Assembly (NCBI GenBank): GCA_963712905.1
Contig: CAVQJU010000011.1
Location: 310,001-374,000, forward strand
Origin: CAVQJU01 sp963712905
GTDB lineage: Bacteria; Acidobacteriota; Vicinamibacteria; Vicinamibacterales; CAVVIG01
DNA length: 64,000 nucleotides
Direction of reading: 5' to 3'
Position numbers and translations under genes: made by a program. This document shows, in pieces, positions 44,564-53,945 of the stretch (positions are counted from its first letter, which is position 1; each line of letters starts with the position of its first letter). The notes below the pieces were generated by a model. The model was not told the DNA's origin. It made no database searches and worked only from the letters and a program-made list of their open reading frames with translations.

Positions 44564-47500
44564 CTAGAAATCGACGGTGACGTTGAAGCGGAGGAATCGC
44601 GGATTCAAAATCGTGAGCGGACGCAGGTAGAGCGCGCCATCGGTGCCGTAGCCCTGGTTGAACGAGGTGCCGGTGTTCGAGTTGAACATGTTGTAGAGGT
44701 CCAGGCCGACGTTGGTCTGCGTCCTGCCAAATCGCAGGATCTTGGCGAACCGGAAGTCGAGCGTGTTGATCCTGGGCCCGTAGAGTGCACCCGGCAACAC
44801 CAGGTTCACCGACTGGGTGGCGGCGCCGCCCGGCAGCGGCCGGCCGATGGCGGCCTGCACCTGCGCGCTCGTGACGTCGTAGTTGCCGTTCAGCGACAGG
44901 CCGTTGCTCGCGACGGCGTTCTGATCGGTCTGCGGCTGAGCGTTAGCCACCGACCGCATGACGGCGCTGACCAGGACGTCGATCTTCCTGATGTTGTACG
45001 TCGCCAGCCCGCGGACGTTGGTCTGCCAGACCTCGTCGGCCGAACAGGCCGCCACCTGGTTGATACCGGTGCCGCCGGCAACGGTGTAGGTGGTTTCCGG
45101 CAGCTTGTTCACCACGTCGCAGGTGTCGCGAACCCCGTGACCGGTCGTCGCGCCGAGCTGCAGCGTGAACCCGTTCATCATGCGCGCGTTCATGCTGTAG
45201 TCGAAGCCCTGCCAGTAGTACTTCACGTCGCCGTAGTCGCTGGCGAAGGTGAAGTAGTTGTCGAACTGGCCGAACTTGTTGTCCTTGATCAGGTAGAAGG
45301 AGTACGGGTAGCCGCCGCCGTCCGGCAGCTTGCTGTTGGTCGGCGCCGTCAGCGTGACCTTGTCGTAGTCGGACGGGGCCACGGCCCGGTTGTCAACGTA
45401 GTAGAAGTTGCCCCACGAGCGGCGGTTGTAGCTGACTTCGGCCGAGATGCGCGGCACGATCTCATGCTGCAGGCCGAGCGACAACTGCCAGTCGTACGGC
45501 CGCGATCCCCAGCCTCCAAGGACGGCGGGGTTCACGGTCTGGCCGCTGGTCGATTTGCCGAAGTTCTGGTTCGCCCACGGACCGCATTCGCCGTTGGCGG
45601 CCGAGTTGTTCAGGTTGCAGTCGGCGACGTAGTTGCCGTTGCCGTCGAACCAGGAGCGGCTGGTCATGTTGGCGAAGGACACCGCAGGGTTGCCCGACGT
45701 GAACACGCTTTCGTTGTTGGCCGGCTGCAGGTACTTGCTGAAGCTGGCCTTGAACGCCGTCTTGCCGTTGCCGAACACATCGTAGGCGGCGCCCATGCGC
45801 GGCGTGATGTCGTTGAACCCTCTGACGCCTTGTGTCTCGGGGAACACGATCGGCGCCGAGTTGTACCGCGATGTGCCGAGGACGCCGTTCTCGCCGCCCG
45901 GGAACCAGCTCCACGCGTGCTCGTAGCGGAGCGCGCCCTGCAGCGTCAGTCGGCCCTTGGTCCACTGGTCCTGAACGTAGAACGCGTCGAACCGCGTGCG
46001 GTTGCTCCACTGGAGGTTGCTCATCTCCTGGTCCAGCTGGATCGGGAACGCGTTGAAAAACCAGTAGGCGCTGATGCCCGAGTTGACAGCCGTGCGCGTC
46101 TGGACTTCCTTCTGGCGCGCCGCCTGATAGCCGATCTTCAGGTTGTGGGCGCCGGTGACGTAGGTCGCCGAGGCGCGCCACACGGCGTGAATCTGATCCA
46201 GGCCGTAGAGGTTGCCGAAGAAGCTCCACGGCGCGCGATACGCGAACAGCGGCACCGGAACGCCCGCGCGCGGATCGAGCTCGACGACCGGGATGAAGTC
46301 CATCAGCGCGCCGGCCGGCTGCTGCCCGCCCCAGTTGCTGTACAGCGCCGAGGCGCCCGCCTCGAGCAGCAGCTTGGAGGTGAGGGGCGACGACCAGGTG
46401 CCCTGAACGATCTTCTCGCGGTCGTCCCAGACGTTGCCGGACTCCGGCGAGCCCGAATTGAATCCGCCGTTGAGCGCGGTCCAGCCGTCGCCCGGGTTGC
46501 GGCACTGCTTGCCGTCGGCCGAGTAGGAGCTGCCGGCGCAGGGTCTCTGATAGTCGAAGTAGAAGCTCACCTTGTTGCGCTGCGACAGCTGGCTGGTGAG
46601 CCGGATGGTTTCGATCATCTTGCTGCTGGCGTCGCGCTCCTGCAGGTTGGGATCGGCGACGTAGCTCCAGGAGTTCGGGTTGCCGGCGTTCTTGTTGCCG
46701 TAGAAGCCGGGGATGTCCCTGATGGTGCCGAGCGTGCGGAGCGACCCGTAGAACCACAACCGGTCCTTGAGGATTGGACCGCCCATGCTGAAGCTCGCAT
46801 CCCAGTTGTTGATCAGCTTGGGCACGTCGGTAATCCCGTACGCCCTCAACTCGTCGTCGAGGTTGCTGCCCTGCGCCCAATCGCCGGCCGAGCTCAGGAA
46901 TCCCTGGCCGCTGAACCTGTTGCCGCCGGTCTTGGGGATGATGTTGAATGCCGGCCCTCCGCGATCGACTTCTCCCAGGCCCCCGACCACGGTGACCTGC
47001 ACTTCCGACGCCGTCTGGATCGGGTAGCCGAACTCCGACACGCCGCCGCCGTTGAACGCGGCGCCGACGTTCATGCTGTCCACCTGCACGGTGCCTTCGT
47101 TGCCGCGCCCGCCGTGCGCGGTGAAGAACGTCATGCGCGGATTGGTGCCCATGTCCACCTGGTTCTGCTGGATGCCCGGCACCGTCGAAATCAGGTTGCC
47201 GTATCCACGGGAGGCCGGCAGCGCCTCCAGCACGTCGTTGCTCAGCACGGTCTGCTTCTTGGTGCTGGTCTGCACGTCGACGACGGGCGCCTCGGTGCTG
47301 ACCGTGATGGTTTCCGCCAGGTTGCCGACACGCATCTCGACGTTCACCGGGACGACCGCGGCGCCGCTCAACTCGAGGCCTTCGCGTTTCACGGTCGCGA
47401 AGCTCGGCAGCGTGAACGTCAGCGTATAGGTGCCCGGGGTCAGATCGGTGATGCGGTATTGACCGGTGCTGTCGGTGATCGCCGTGCGGGTTTTCTCGAT

Positions 47501-47656
47501 CAGGGCCGGGCTGGCGGCCTCGACCGCGACGCCAGGGAGGACGCCGCCGGACGCATCACGAACGATGCCGGCCACGCTCTGCGCGTGTGCCAGCGACGGA
47601 ACCACCAGCAGGCCGGCAGCGAGCAGCACGTTCCTCAGCGCGCGCGTCAACGTCAT
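44564..47656 (-). CDS. TonB-dependent outer-membrane receptor with carboxypeptidase-regulatory domain
   Basis: This 1030-residue outer-membrane protein has an ATG behind GGGAG and a signal peptide ending AHAQS. An Ig-like carboxypeptidase-regulatory domain follows (VAGIVRDASGGVLPGVAVEA ... GQYRITDLTPGTYTLTFTLP). The plug domain (about 115-240: VVDVQTSTKKQTVLSNDVLE, VQVTVVGGLGEVDRGGPAFN) and a long 22-strand-type barrel ending FLRFNVTVDF come next. Such receptors in acidobacteria import oligosaccharides or peptides with TonB energy. Length of about 1000 is usual for this subgroup. The ligand cannot be read. Confidence 0.9.
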   Translation of the reverse strand: MTLTRALRNVLLAAGLLVVPSLAHAQSVAGIVRDASGGVLPGVAVEAASPALIEKTRTAITDSTGQYRITDLTPGTYTLTFTLPSFATVKREGLELSGAAVVPVNVEMRVGNLAETITVSTEAPVVDVQTSTKKQTVLSNDVLEALPASRGYGNLISTVPGIQQNQVDMGTNPRMTFFTAHGGRGNEGTVQVDSMNVGAAFNGGGVSEFGYPIQTASEVQVTVVGGLGEVDRGGPAFNIIPKTGGNRFSGQGFLSSAGDWAQGSNLDDELRAYGITDVPKLINNWDASFSMGGPILKDRLWFYGSLRTLGTIRDIPGFYGNKNAGNPNSWSYVADPNLQERDASSKMIETIRLTSQLSQRNKVSFYFDYQRPCAGSSYSADGKQCRNPGDGWTALNGGFNSGSPESGNVWDDREKIVQGTWSSPLTSKLLLEAGASALYSNWGGQQPAGALMDFIPVVELDPRAGVPVPLFAYRAPWSFFGNLYGLDQIHAVWRASATYVTGAHNLKIGYQAARQKEVQTRTAVNSGISAYWFFNAFPIQLDQEMSNLQWSNRTRFDAFYVQDQWTKGRLTLQGALRYEHAWSWFPGGENGVLGTSRYNSAPIVFPETQGVRGFNDITPRMGAAYDVFGNGKTAFKASFSKYLQPANNESVFTSGNPAVSFANMTSRSWFDGNGNYVADCNLNNSAANGECGPWANQNFGKSTSGQTVNPAVLGGWGSRPYDWQLSLGLQHEIVPRISAEVSYNRRSWGNFYYVDNRAVAPSDYDKVTLTAPTNSKLPDGGGYPYSFYLIKDNKFGQFDNYFTFASDYGDVKYYWQGFDYSMNARMMNGFTLQLGATTGHGVRDTCDVVNKLPETTYTVAGGTGINQVAACSADEVWQTNVRGLATYNIRKIDVLVSAVMRSVANAQPQTDQNAVASNGLSLNGNYDVTSAQVQAAIGRPLPGGAATQSVNLVLPGALYGPRINTLDFRFAKILRFGRTQTNVGLDLYNMFNSNTGTSFNQGYGTDGALYLRPLTILNPRFLRFNVTVDF

Positions 47657-47911
47657 ACACTCTCCCTCTTTGAACGAGTCGTGAGCCGTGGATCGCGCTT
47701 TTATAAGGGGACCGATACGGGGTCGTCAACGAATAAGCACGATTTTGCATGGTCTTGTTCGTGGTCTCGATCACGTTCTCCAAGTAATTGGATGCCCCGC
47801 CGGTTGCTCGAGCGTTTTCGTGCAGCTCAACTGAACGCACTGTTTATTGCTTATTGACGGCTGAATCGATCGGCAGCGGTGGCATCATCAGTCGCACCGC
47901 AAGGAGGATCC

Positions 47912-49529
47912 ATGGCTCGACGCCTCACGCTATTGGTGGTCCTGATGCTCGCGCTCGCGGGCGCCTCGCAACTGGCAGCGCACGGCGGCTTCAACTTCGT
48001 GCACGCGTGGCGGATGATCGGCAACGACCCCGCCAACAGCCGCCATCAGCGGTTCGAACACCGAATCGGACCGCGGCGATGCGCGCCGTCTCGCCGTGAA
48101 ATGGGTCGCGACGACGACAGGGGATGTGTCGGCGACGCCGGCCGTCGCGGACGGCGCCGTGTACTTCGGCGACTTCGGCGGCACGCTCTGGAAGCTCGAC
48201 GCCGATACGGGCGAAGTGCTGTGGTCGCACCTGGTTTCCGACTACACGGGCATCGCCGGCGACATCGTTCGGACGAGCCCCTCGCTCGCGGGCGACACGC
48301 TCGTCGTCGGCGATCTGAGGCATCCCAACATGCTGGGAATCGATGCGGCGACGGGGAACCTGCGCTGGATGACGCAGGTGCACCCCGATCCCAAGGGCAT
48401 CATGACGGGATCGCCCGTGCTCGCCGGCGACGTGATCTACACGGGTGTATCGGCGTCCGGCGCGGGTGGGCCGAATGCCACCTTCCGCGGCGCGATCGTC
48501 GCGCTGAACGCGCACACCGGCGAGATCCTCTGGCAAACCTATTCGCTGCCGGACAACGGCGGCCTGCCGGGCGGATACGCCGGCGCGACGATGTTCTCGC
48601 CGCCTGCCGTCAGCCTGGCCGATGGCCTCGTCTACGGCACGTTCGGGCAGCCGTACACGGAGCCCGCCAGCGTGACGGACTGTCATGCCGCGAACGGCGG
48701 CTTCACCGAGTCCTGCGAGCAGCCGGGCGCGTTCCTGAAATCGATCGTCGCCTTCGACGCGCGCACCGGCGAGCCGCGCTGGTCGTATCGCGTGCAGGGG
48801 CACGATCCCTGGATGCGCGCCTGCGGCAGCCAGCCCGCGGCGGTGACGTGGTGCCCGGCCGAAGCCGACGGCGAGAAATGGGACCTCGGCGGCTCGGGCG
48901 CCAACGTGATGTGGGTGCGCATCCACGGCCACTGGCGCCACGTCGTCGGCGTCGGCGAGAAGAGCGGCGTCTACGTGCTCCTCGATGCCCGGACAGGCGC
49001 GTTCATCTGGAACACGCTGATCGGCCCGGGCGGCGACCAGGGCGGCATGGAATGGGGCACCGCATTCGACGGCGAGCGCATCTACGCTTCGATCACGAAC
49101 CACCATCACATTCCCTATAACCTGACCGACCACGGCGTGCTCTCGTCGACGACGGTCACCGGCGGCTCATGGGCCGCGCTTCAACCCGCGACGGGGAAGA
49201 TCCTGTGGCAGACCGCCGATCCGCAGGTCGAAACGCTGACCGGGCTCGGGACGGTGGGCGTGTGGGACCTCGCGCCCGTGACCGTCGCGAACGGCGTGCT
49301 GTACGCGTCGTCGATGGCGAAAATGGCGAACCAGAATCAGATGTTCGCGCTCGACGCCGCCACGGGCGAAATTCTGTGGCAGTTCGGCGCCGGCGCTTCG
49401 GTGAACTCGGGGCCGGCCGTGGTGGACGGATCCGTCTACTGGGGCTCGGGCTACTCGAGATCCGGCGTCGAGGGCAGTGGAAGCAATCAGTTCTTCGCGT
49501 TCACCGTCGATCGGCACAAGGAGAAATGA
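47912..49529 (+). pseudogene. Exported PQQ-type beta-propeller dehydrogenase, one frameshift
   Basis: An ATG behind AAGGAGG opens a signal peptide (ARRLTLLVVLMLALAGASQL) and FVHAWRMIGNDPANSR. After HRIGP (about 48072) the sense shifts by one extra base and continues GDARRLAVKWVATTTGDVSA. The rest is intact: repeated propeller blades with AVYFGDFGGTLWKLDADTGE, ITNHHHIPYN and FALDAATGEILWQFG, the W-motif repeats of quinoprotein alcohol dehydrogenases. An apparent cytochrome-like CxxCH is absent. The mature enzyme would oxidise alcohols or bind PQQ. It overlaps the DUF4159 gene (ATGA). The single indel may be a consensus error. Confidence 0.78.
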
Positions 49530-50359
49530 CGGGCAGACGGATCGTCATCGGCGTAGTGGCCGGCGCGCTGCTGGCCGGCGGCGTGTTCGCGGCGCAAAGC
49601 CGCCGCCGCGGCTTCGGGGGGTTCCGCAGGCCTCTGATCAGGATGGCGACGGCGGAGGACTTCGACGGCAATTTCATGTTCTGCCGCATCATCTTCCGCA
49701 ACGCCCCCAACGGCGACGGCAACGGGTGGGGCGTCGACTACCCGCGCGCCGACATCAACCTCACGTTCCGGCTCTCCGAGCTCACGACGACGACGGTGAG
49801 CCACGATCCGGAGGATGAATACCGGCACGTCGTCGTGCGGCTGACGGATCCGCTGCTGTTCCATTGTCCGTTCGTGATGATGACCGAACCGGGCGGCGCC
49901 TTTTTCGACGAGGCCGAATCCGCCCGGCTGCGCGAGTACCTGCTCAAGGGCGGATTCCTGTGGGCCGACGACTTCTGGGGCGAGTACGCGTTTCGCTTCT
50001 GGTCCGAGGAGATCGCGAAGGTCCTTCCGCCCGAACGGTACCCGATTGTCGACGTGCCGCTCGACCACGCATTGTTTCACGCGCTGTACGACATCCGCCG
50101 CATTCCGCAGATCCCCGCGATCGACTTCTGGGGCGGCCCGGGCGGTCCTACGTCAGAACGGGGCCGGGACAGCGCCGTGCCGCACGTGCGCGCCATCGTC
50201 GACGAAGAGGACGGGCACATCATGGTGTTGATGACGCACAACACCGACTTTGGCGACGCGTTCGAGCGCGAGGGGGACGACCACGCGTACTTCCTGCAGT
50301 TCGCGCCCGAAGGCTACGCGTTCGGCGTCAACGCGATCGTGTATTCGATGACGCATTGA
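49526..50359 (+). CDS. Exported DUF4159 protein
   Basis: This 277-residue protein has a hydrophobic N-terminus (IVIGVVAGALLAGGVFAAQS). The DUF4159 body follows: FMFCRIIFRN, WGVDYPRADINLTFRLSELT, LFHCPFVMMTEPGGAFFDEA, LREYLLKGGFLWADDFWGEY and VPLDHALFHALYDIRRIPQI. The family has a Rossmann/GATase-like fold and is common near MoxR/DUF58 clusters, though none is here. Its ATG overlaps the stop of the propeller gene, so the two are translated together, implying a shared periplasmic task. Confidence 0.8.
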   Translation: MTGRRIVIGVVAGALLAGGVFAAQSRRRGFGGFRRPLIRMATAEDFDGNFMFCRIIFRNAPNGDGNGWGVDYPRADINLTFRLSELTTTTVSHDPEDEYRHVVVRLTDPLLFHCPFVMMTEPGGAFFDEAESARLREYLLKGGFLWADDFWGEYAFRFWSEEIAKVLPPERYPIVDVPLDHALFHALYDIRRIPQIPAIDFWGGPGGPTSERGRDSAVPHVRAIVDEEDGHIMVLMTHNTDFGDAFEREGDDHAYFLQFAPEGYAFGVNAIVYSMTH

Positions 50360-50364
50360 TTGGC

Positions 50365-50418
50365 TGCCTGCCTGGCCCGCCCGGCCTGCCCGACCTACCC
50401 GACCCGCCTGACCTGCGT
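50365..50418. repeat. GCCCGACCT phrase repeat
   Basis: The short gap between convergent genes is filled with irregular CCTGCC, GCCCGACC and CCTGACC iterations. It ends at the stop of the GH13 gene. This is another member of the low-complexity phrase repeats of this window. Confidence 0.5.
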
Positions 50419-52217
50419 TAGTCCTGCGACAGGATGAGCACGGAGTACGGGCCCAGGCCGACATCCGCCCGGCACGGCATGTTGTCTCGCGGACCGGCGT
50501 CTGCGAGCGTGTCGTACCCCGGCTGGTTGCCGAAATCCGCGCCGTAGCCCTGCCAGTCGCTGTTGAAGCGCACCCGCCACTGTCCGGATCGCGGGAAGCC
50601 CAGCGTGTAGCTCGAGTACGCGCGGTTGCCGAAGTTCGCGACGACCACCACATCGTCTTTCGGACCGCCGTCGGCCCAGCGATGGAACGCGAGCACCTTG
50701 TCGTCGTTGTTGACATGGTGAACATGGAGCCCGCTGCCGCTCAGGCCCTTCGTGTGGCTGCGCCCGTTGCGACGCAGCCGGATCAGATCGCGATAGAGGA
50801 GGTGAATGCCCGAGTATTCCGTCAGCTTGGCCCAGTCGAGCGGAACGTCGTCCCGGAAGTACTTGTCCTCCAGAAACTCCTGCCCCTGGAAGATCATGGG
50901 AATGCCGGGTGCCGTGAAGACGATCGCCGCGCCAAGCGTCGATCGCTTCCGCGAGAACCAGCCGGAGGCGTTCCCCGGCCAGATCTCTTCTGGCACGCGC
51001 GCGTGTCCGTTGGCGATTTCATCGTGCGACTCCGTGTACACGACGCGCCGGGCCGCGTCCTGGTCGAAGCCGTGCGTGAGGGCGCTGGCGACTGCCCACA
51101 GGTCGCGATCGGCGTCGTTCGCAGCGATGACGGCGGCGCGGACCGAGTGGACGAAGCCCGAGTCCCACTGTGAGCCGAAGCCGGCGCCGCCCTTCGCGGT
51201 CTCACGCGTGATCCAGTCGTTGTTCTGCAGGTCCTCCGCGATCGTGATTTTCCACGGCTGTTGCGCCCCGATCTCGTCGTTGATCCGCTGGAGAAGGCTC
51301 CAGCCGTCGGGGAGATCGTTCGCCGGGTCGTCGTTGTTTCCGTGACGGTTGCGGATGTTGACCACCGAGTCGAAGCGCAGGCCGTCGATTCGGTACTTGT
51401 TGAGCCAGAACAACGCGTTGTCCCGGATGTACTGGCGCACGGCCGGACGCCCGTAGTCGGGGCGCGTGTCGCCCCAGTCGGTGTGGGCACGGTTGTTGTC
51501 GTAGAAGTAGATGCCGCCATTGTGGTCTGCGTCGCTCCAGCCGTCGAAGCGCCACAGGTCGAGGTCGCCGGGCCCGAAGTGGTTGTAGACGACGTCGAGG
51601 AGCACGGCGATCCCGTGCACATGCGCCGCTTTGATGAACCGGTACAGGCCTTGCGGCCCGCCCAGTGCCGTTTCCACCGAGAAGGGCTGCGCCGGGTTGT
51701 AGCCCCACGACTGATCCATCGCGAACTCGGCGACCGGCATGATCTCGATGGCGTTGATGCCGAGATCGTTCAGGTAGGCGAACTTCGGGATGATTTTTTC
51801 GAAGGTGCCCGGGCCCGATCCGGCCGTCTCGTTGAACGTGCCCACGTGCATTTCGTAGATGACGAGCTCGTTCCAGGACGGCATCACGAACTCGTCGCCG
51901 CTCCAGTCGAAATCCGGGTCGTGGATCACTGCGTTCCCGGAAGAGTTCACGACCTCGCTCGCATACGGGTTCTTGCGCCGTAAACCGCTTGCGCCGTCCG
52001 GAATGAAGAACTGATATTCGTCGCCGACCTTGGCGCCGGGAACTTCTACGGACCAGTAGCCGTTCCCCTCATGCGCGAAGGGGTGAGCGGTGGTACTGAA
52101 CTGATTGAACGTGCCGGCCGCGAACACGGCCGGCGCGAACGGCGCCCAGACGCGAAACGCGGCGCCGCCCGGATAGAGAATCGTGCCCATGCCTGGGCGG
52201 GATGTGGGAGAAGGCAT
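50418..52217 (-). CDS. GH13 alpha-glucan enzyme (branching-enzyme-like)
   Basis: This 599-residue protein has an N-terminal CBM48-type domain (FRVWAPFAPAVFAAGTFNQF, WSVEVPGAKVGDEYQFFI). The GH13 barrel follows: YEMHVGTFNE, LLDVVYNHFGP, GLRFDSVVNI (nucleophile D283), IAEDLQNND (acid/base E328) and TESHDEIANGH (D399). A beta-sandwich C-terminal domain ends PYSVLILSQD. The domain order fits 1,4-alpha-glucan branching enzymes and related transglycosylases acting on glycogen. No signal peptide is seen. The start is taken at ATG 52217; 52190 is possible. The reading frame continues upstream into the neighbour without meaning. Confidence 0.82.
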   Translation of the reverse strand: MPSPTSRPGMGTILYPGGAAFRVWAPFAPAVFAAGTFNQFSTTAHPFAHEGNGYWSVEVPGAKVGDEYQFFIPDGASGLRRKNPYASEVVNSSGNAVIHDPDFDWSGDEFVMPSWNELVIYEMHVGTFNETAGSGPGTFEKIIPKFAYLNDLGINAIEIMPVAEFAMDQSWGYNPAQPFSVETALGGPQGLYRFIKAAHVHGIAVLLDVVYNHFGPGDLDLWRFDGWSDADHNGGIYFYDNNRAHTDWGDTRPDYGRPAVRQYIRDNALFWLNKYRIDGLRFDSVVNIRNRHGNNDDPANDLPDGWSLLQRINDEIGAQQPWKITIAEDLQNNDWITRETAKGGAGFGSQWDSGFVHSVRAAVIAANDADRDLWAVASALTHGFDQDAARRVVYTESHDEIANGHARVPEEIWPGNASGWFSRKRSTLGAAIVFTAPGIPMIFQGQEFLEDKYFRDDVPLDWAKLTEYSGIHLLYRDLIRLRRNGRSHTKGLSGSGLHVHHVNNDDKVLAFHRWADGGPKDDVVVVANFGNRAYSSYTLGFPRSGQWRVRFNSDWQGYGADFGNQPGYDTLADAGPRDNMPCRADVGLGPYSVLILSQD

Positions 52218-52223
52218 TTCGCC

Positions 52224-52247
52224 GGCAGGACTGAAGGCCTGCACTAC
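52224..52247. repeat. Hairpin element, half copy 6
   Basis: A single stem (GCAGGACTGAAGGCCTGC) ending ACTAC is related to half of the GTAG/CTAC elements. The CTAC again provides the TAG stop of the minus-strand gene beginning here. It lies just upstream of the GH13 start. Confidence 0.6.
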
Positions 52248-53057
52248 TTCTTCTGCAGTTCCTGTTCTCTGAGCTTCTGCAGCTCCTCGAGCTCTTTGTT
52301 GTTCGTGCAGTAGAACTCGTAGACCTCGCCGTCGCCGAGCGTCCACCGGCGGCGCGACGACGTCCACGGTTTCACGAGGACCTTCGGATTGTCCACGGTG
52401 ACCTGAACGTAGAGGTAGTTCATCGACGGGCGGGTGTAGCGCTCCGTGACCTTCAGGTCCTCGCTGTGGAACCAGCCGTTGGGCATGATGTAGGTGCGCT
52501 CGTCGAAGCCGACGGATTCGACCACGAGCGTGTCGCCTTCCCATCGCGCGGCGCTCGTGCCGTGGAAGAACGGCTCGGGGTTCTTCGGGAGCGGGCGGCC
52601 GTCGAGATGAATCACCCGCCAGTTGTTGAGCACCTCGTACAGCTGCACGAGCAGTCCCGGCTTGTGCACCATCATCGTCGTGTACGGGTTCTGCAGCCAG
52701 ATCGCCGGAACACCGCGCGGCAGGCAGTTCACCGACGACTTCGACAGCTCGAGCTCGGTCGGCGTCATCGCCTTGATCTTCGCCTCGGCCCACGGCTGCA
52801 GCTGCGGCCGCTCCTCGCGGGGCGTGCCGGGCTCGCTCGTGCCCAGCGCCGCCGGGTCCACACCGAAACGGCCGCTGACGCCCTGTCCCGCGCCGTTCGG
52901 AAACCAGTGTCCGGTGAGATCGGGATGGCCGTCCGCCAGCCGCGGCGTGGGGCCGCCGGGCGGCATGACCTTGATCGTGTACTCGGCGGTCTGCGCGCGC
53001 GCCGAGGACCGACAGGACGAGCGCGAGCGCAAGACTGGTCAGCAGCTTCGTGGTCAC
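52244..53057 (-). CDS. Secreted DPDLxG-related protein (frameshift in signal peptide)
   Basis: The signal peptide is encoded from GTG 53057 (TTKLLTSLALALVLSVLGARA). The mature part lies in another frame: AQTAEYTIKVMPPGGPTPRL, DGHPDLTGHWFPNG, WLQNPYTTMMVHKP, FFHGTSAARWEGDTLVVESV, WFHSEDLKVTERYTRPSMN, and YEFYCTNNKELEE. The switch happens in a (GC)n run near 52999; two missing bases (one GC unit) would restore a classic AxA cleavage site. The DPDLTG signature and RWEGDTLVVE tie it to the DPDLxG family. It lies 4 bases downstream of DUF6152, in one operon. The function is unknown. Confidence 0.75.
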
Positions 53058-53061
53058 GGCC

Positions 53062-53466
53062 CTAGTCCTGGAGCTGGCCGACCTGCCGCAGAACGCCGTC
53101 CGAAAACTTCAGCGTGCCGGCGGCGGCCGCGTGGACTTTCTCGTTCCGCGCCAGACATCCCCGGACCCACACTTCCTTGCCGATGTTGTCGAGGAAGACC
53201 TGCCGGTCGGTGCCATTCCGGCGCAGGGTGACGGGAGAGTAGGCCTGAAACGACCAGTTCTCGACCTTGCCGCCGGCGTCCTTCACGTCCATGAAGAAGT
53301 AGGGATGCGGGTTCTGCCAGTCGAGCTTCGTGAGCGTCCCCGTGAACTCGCGGCATTTCGTGCTGTCCCATTCGGCGGCGAACGAATGGTGCGCCACGAC
53401 CGGCGAGGCAAATAAAAGCACCGTAAGGGCGATCGCGGCGGCGCCGGGCATGCTGCGAGCGTTCAT
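53062..53466 (-). CDS. DUF6152 family periplasmic protein, second copy
   Basis: This 134-residue protein has an ATG behind GGAGG and a signal peptide ending PVVAHHSFAAEWD, with the AHHSFAA signature. The domain reads FTGTLTKLDWQNPHPYFFMD, VENWSFQAYSPVTLRRNG and VWVRGCLARNEKVHAAAAG. It is a divergent paralogue of the gene at 824. Its partner here is a DPDLxG-type protein, in line with a functional link between the two families in the periplasm. Confidence 0.85.
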   Translation of the reverse strand: MNARSMPGAAAIALTVLLFASPVVAHHSFAAEWDSTKCREFTGTLTKLDWQNPHPYFFMDVKDAGGKVENWSFQAYSPVTLRRNGTDRQVFLDNIGKEVWVRGCLARNEKVHAAAAGTLKFSDGVLRQVGQLQD

Positions 53467-53540
53467 CGAGACCTCCATCGCATCGTCACAGCGGCGATTA
53501 TACGCTGTCACATTTGGCCCCCCTCGCTCGTCAAAGGGGT

Positions 53541-53945
53541 ATGAAAGGAAAAGGCACGCGAGCCTGGAGGTGGCTGATCGCGGCCGTTCTCGTCCACCTC
53601 CTCATTTCCTTCGTCCACGGCCTGGCGCATGCCAGCGCCCAGGTTCCCCTGTCACGCGCGGCCAACCTGTTCGTCTTCATCGTCATCCTGGCGGGACCGC
53701 TGATCGGCCTGGCCCTGGCGTGGCCTGCCGAACGGCTCGGCGCCTGGCTGATCGCGATCACGATGGCGGGTTCGCTGGTGTTCGGGCTCGTGAATCACTT
53801 CGGGTTGCCGGGACCGGATCACGTGGCCCACGTCGATCCGCGGTGGCGCCTGTTGTTCGCGACCACCGCGGCTCTGCTCGCGATTACCGAAGCGCTCGGT
53901 TCCACCCTGGCGATTCGCGTCATCCGGGAAAGGAGTGCAGCATGA
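53541..53945 (+). CDS. Four-span membrane protein of unknown function
   Basis: This 134-residue protein has four hydrophobic segments (WLIAAVLVHLLISFVHGLAH; LFVFIVILAGPLIGLALAW; WLIAITMAGSLVFGLVNHF; LLFATTAALLAITEALGSTL) and a basic N-terminus. Several histidines lie at or near membrane borders (VHGLAHA, NHFGLPGPDHVAHVD). The ATG at 53541 is chosen over a TTG upstream. It overlaps the next gene (ATGA), making it the first gene of an SDR/ECF41 operon. No family is recognised. Confidence 0.7.
   Translation: MKGKGTRAWRWLIAAVLVHLLISFVHGLAHASAQVPLSRAANLFVFIVILAGPLIGLALAWPAERLGAWLIAITMAGSLVFGLVNHFGLPGPDHVAHVDPRWRLLFATTAALLAITEALGSTLAIRVIRERSAA

Noticed and set aside
45137..47857. 906-codon open frame antisense to the TonB receptor
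   Set aside because: GC-rich coding DNA often leaves the opposite strand open; the translation is Arg/Val/Ala-rich with no domain, while the receptor frame is full of family motifs.
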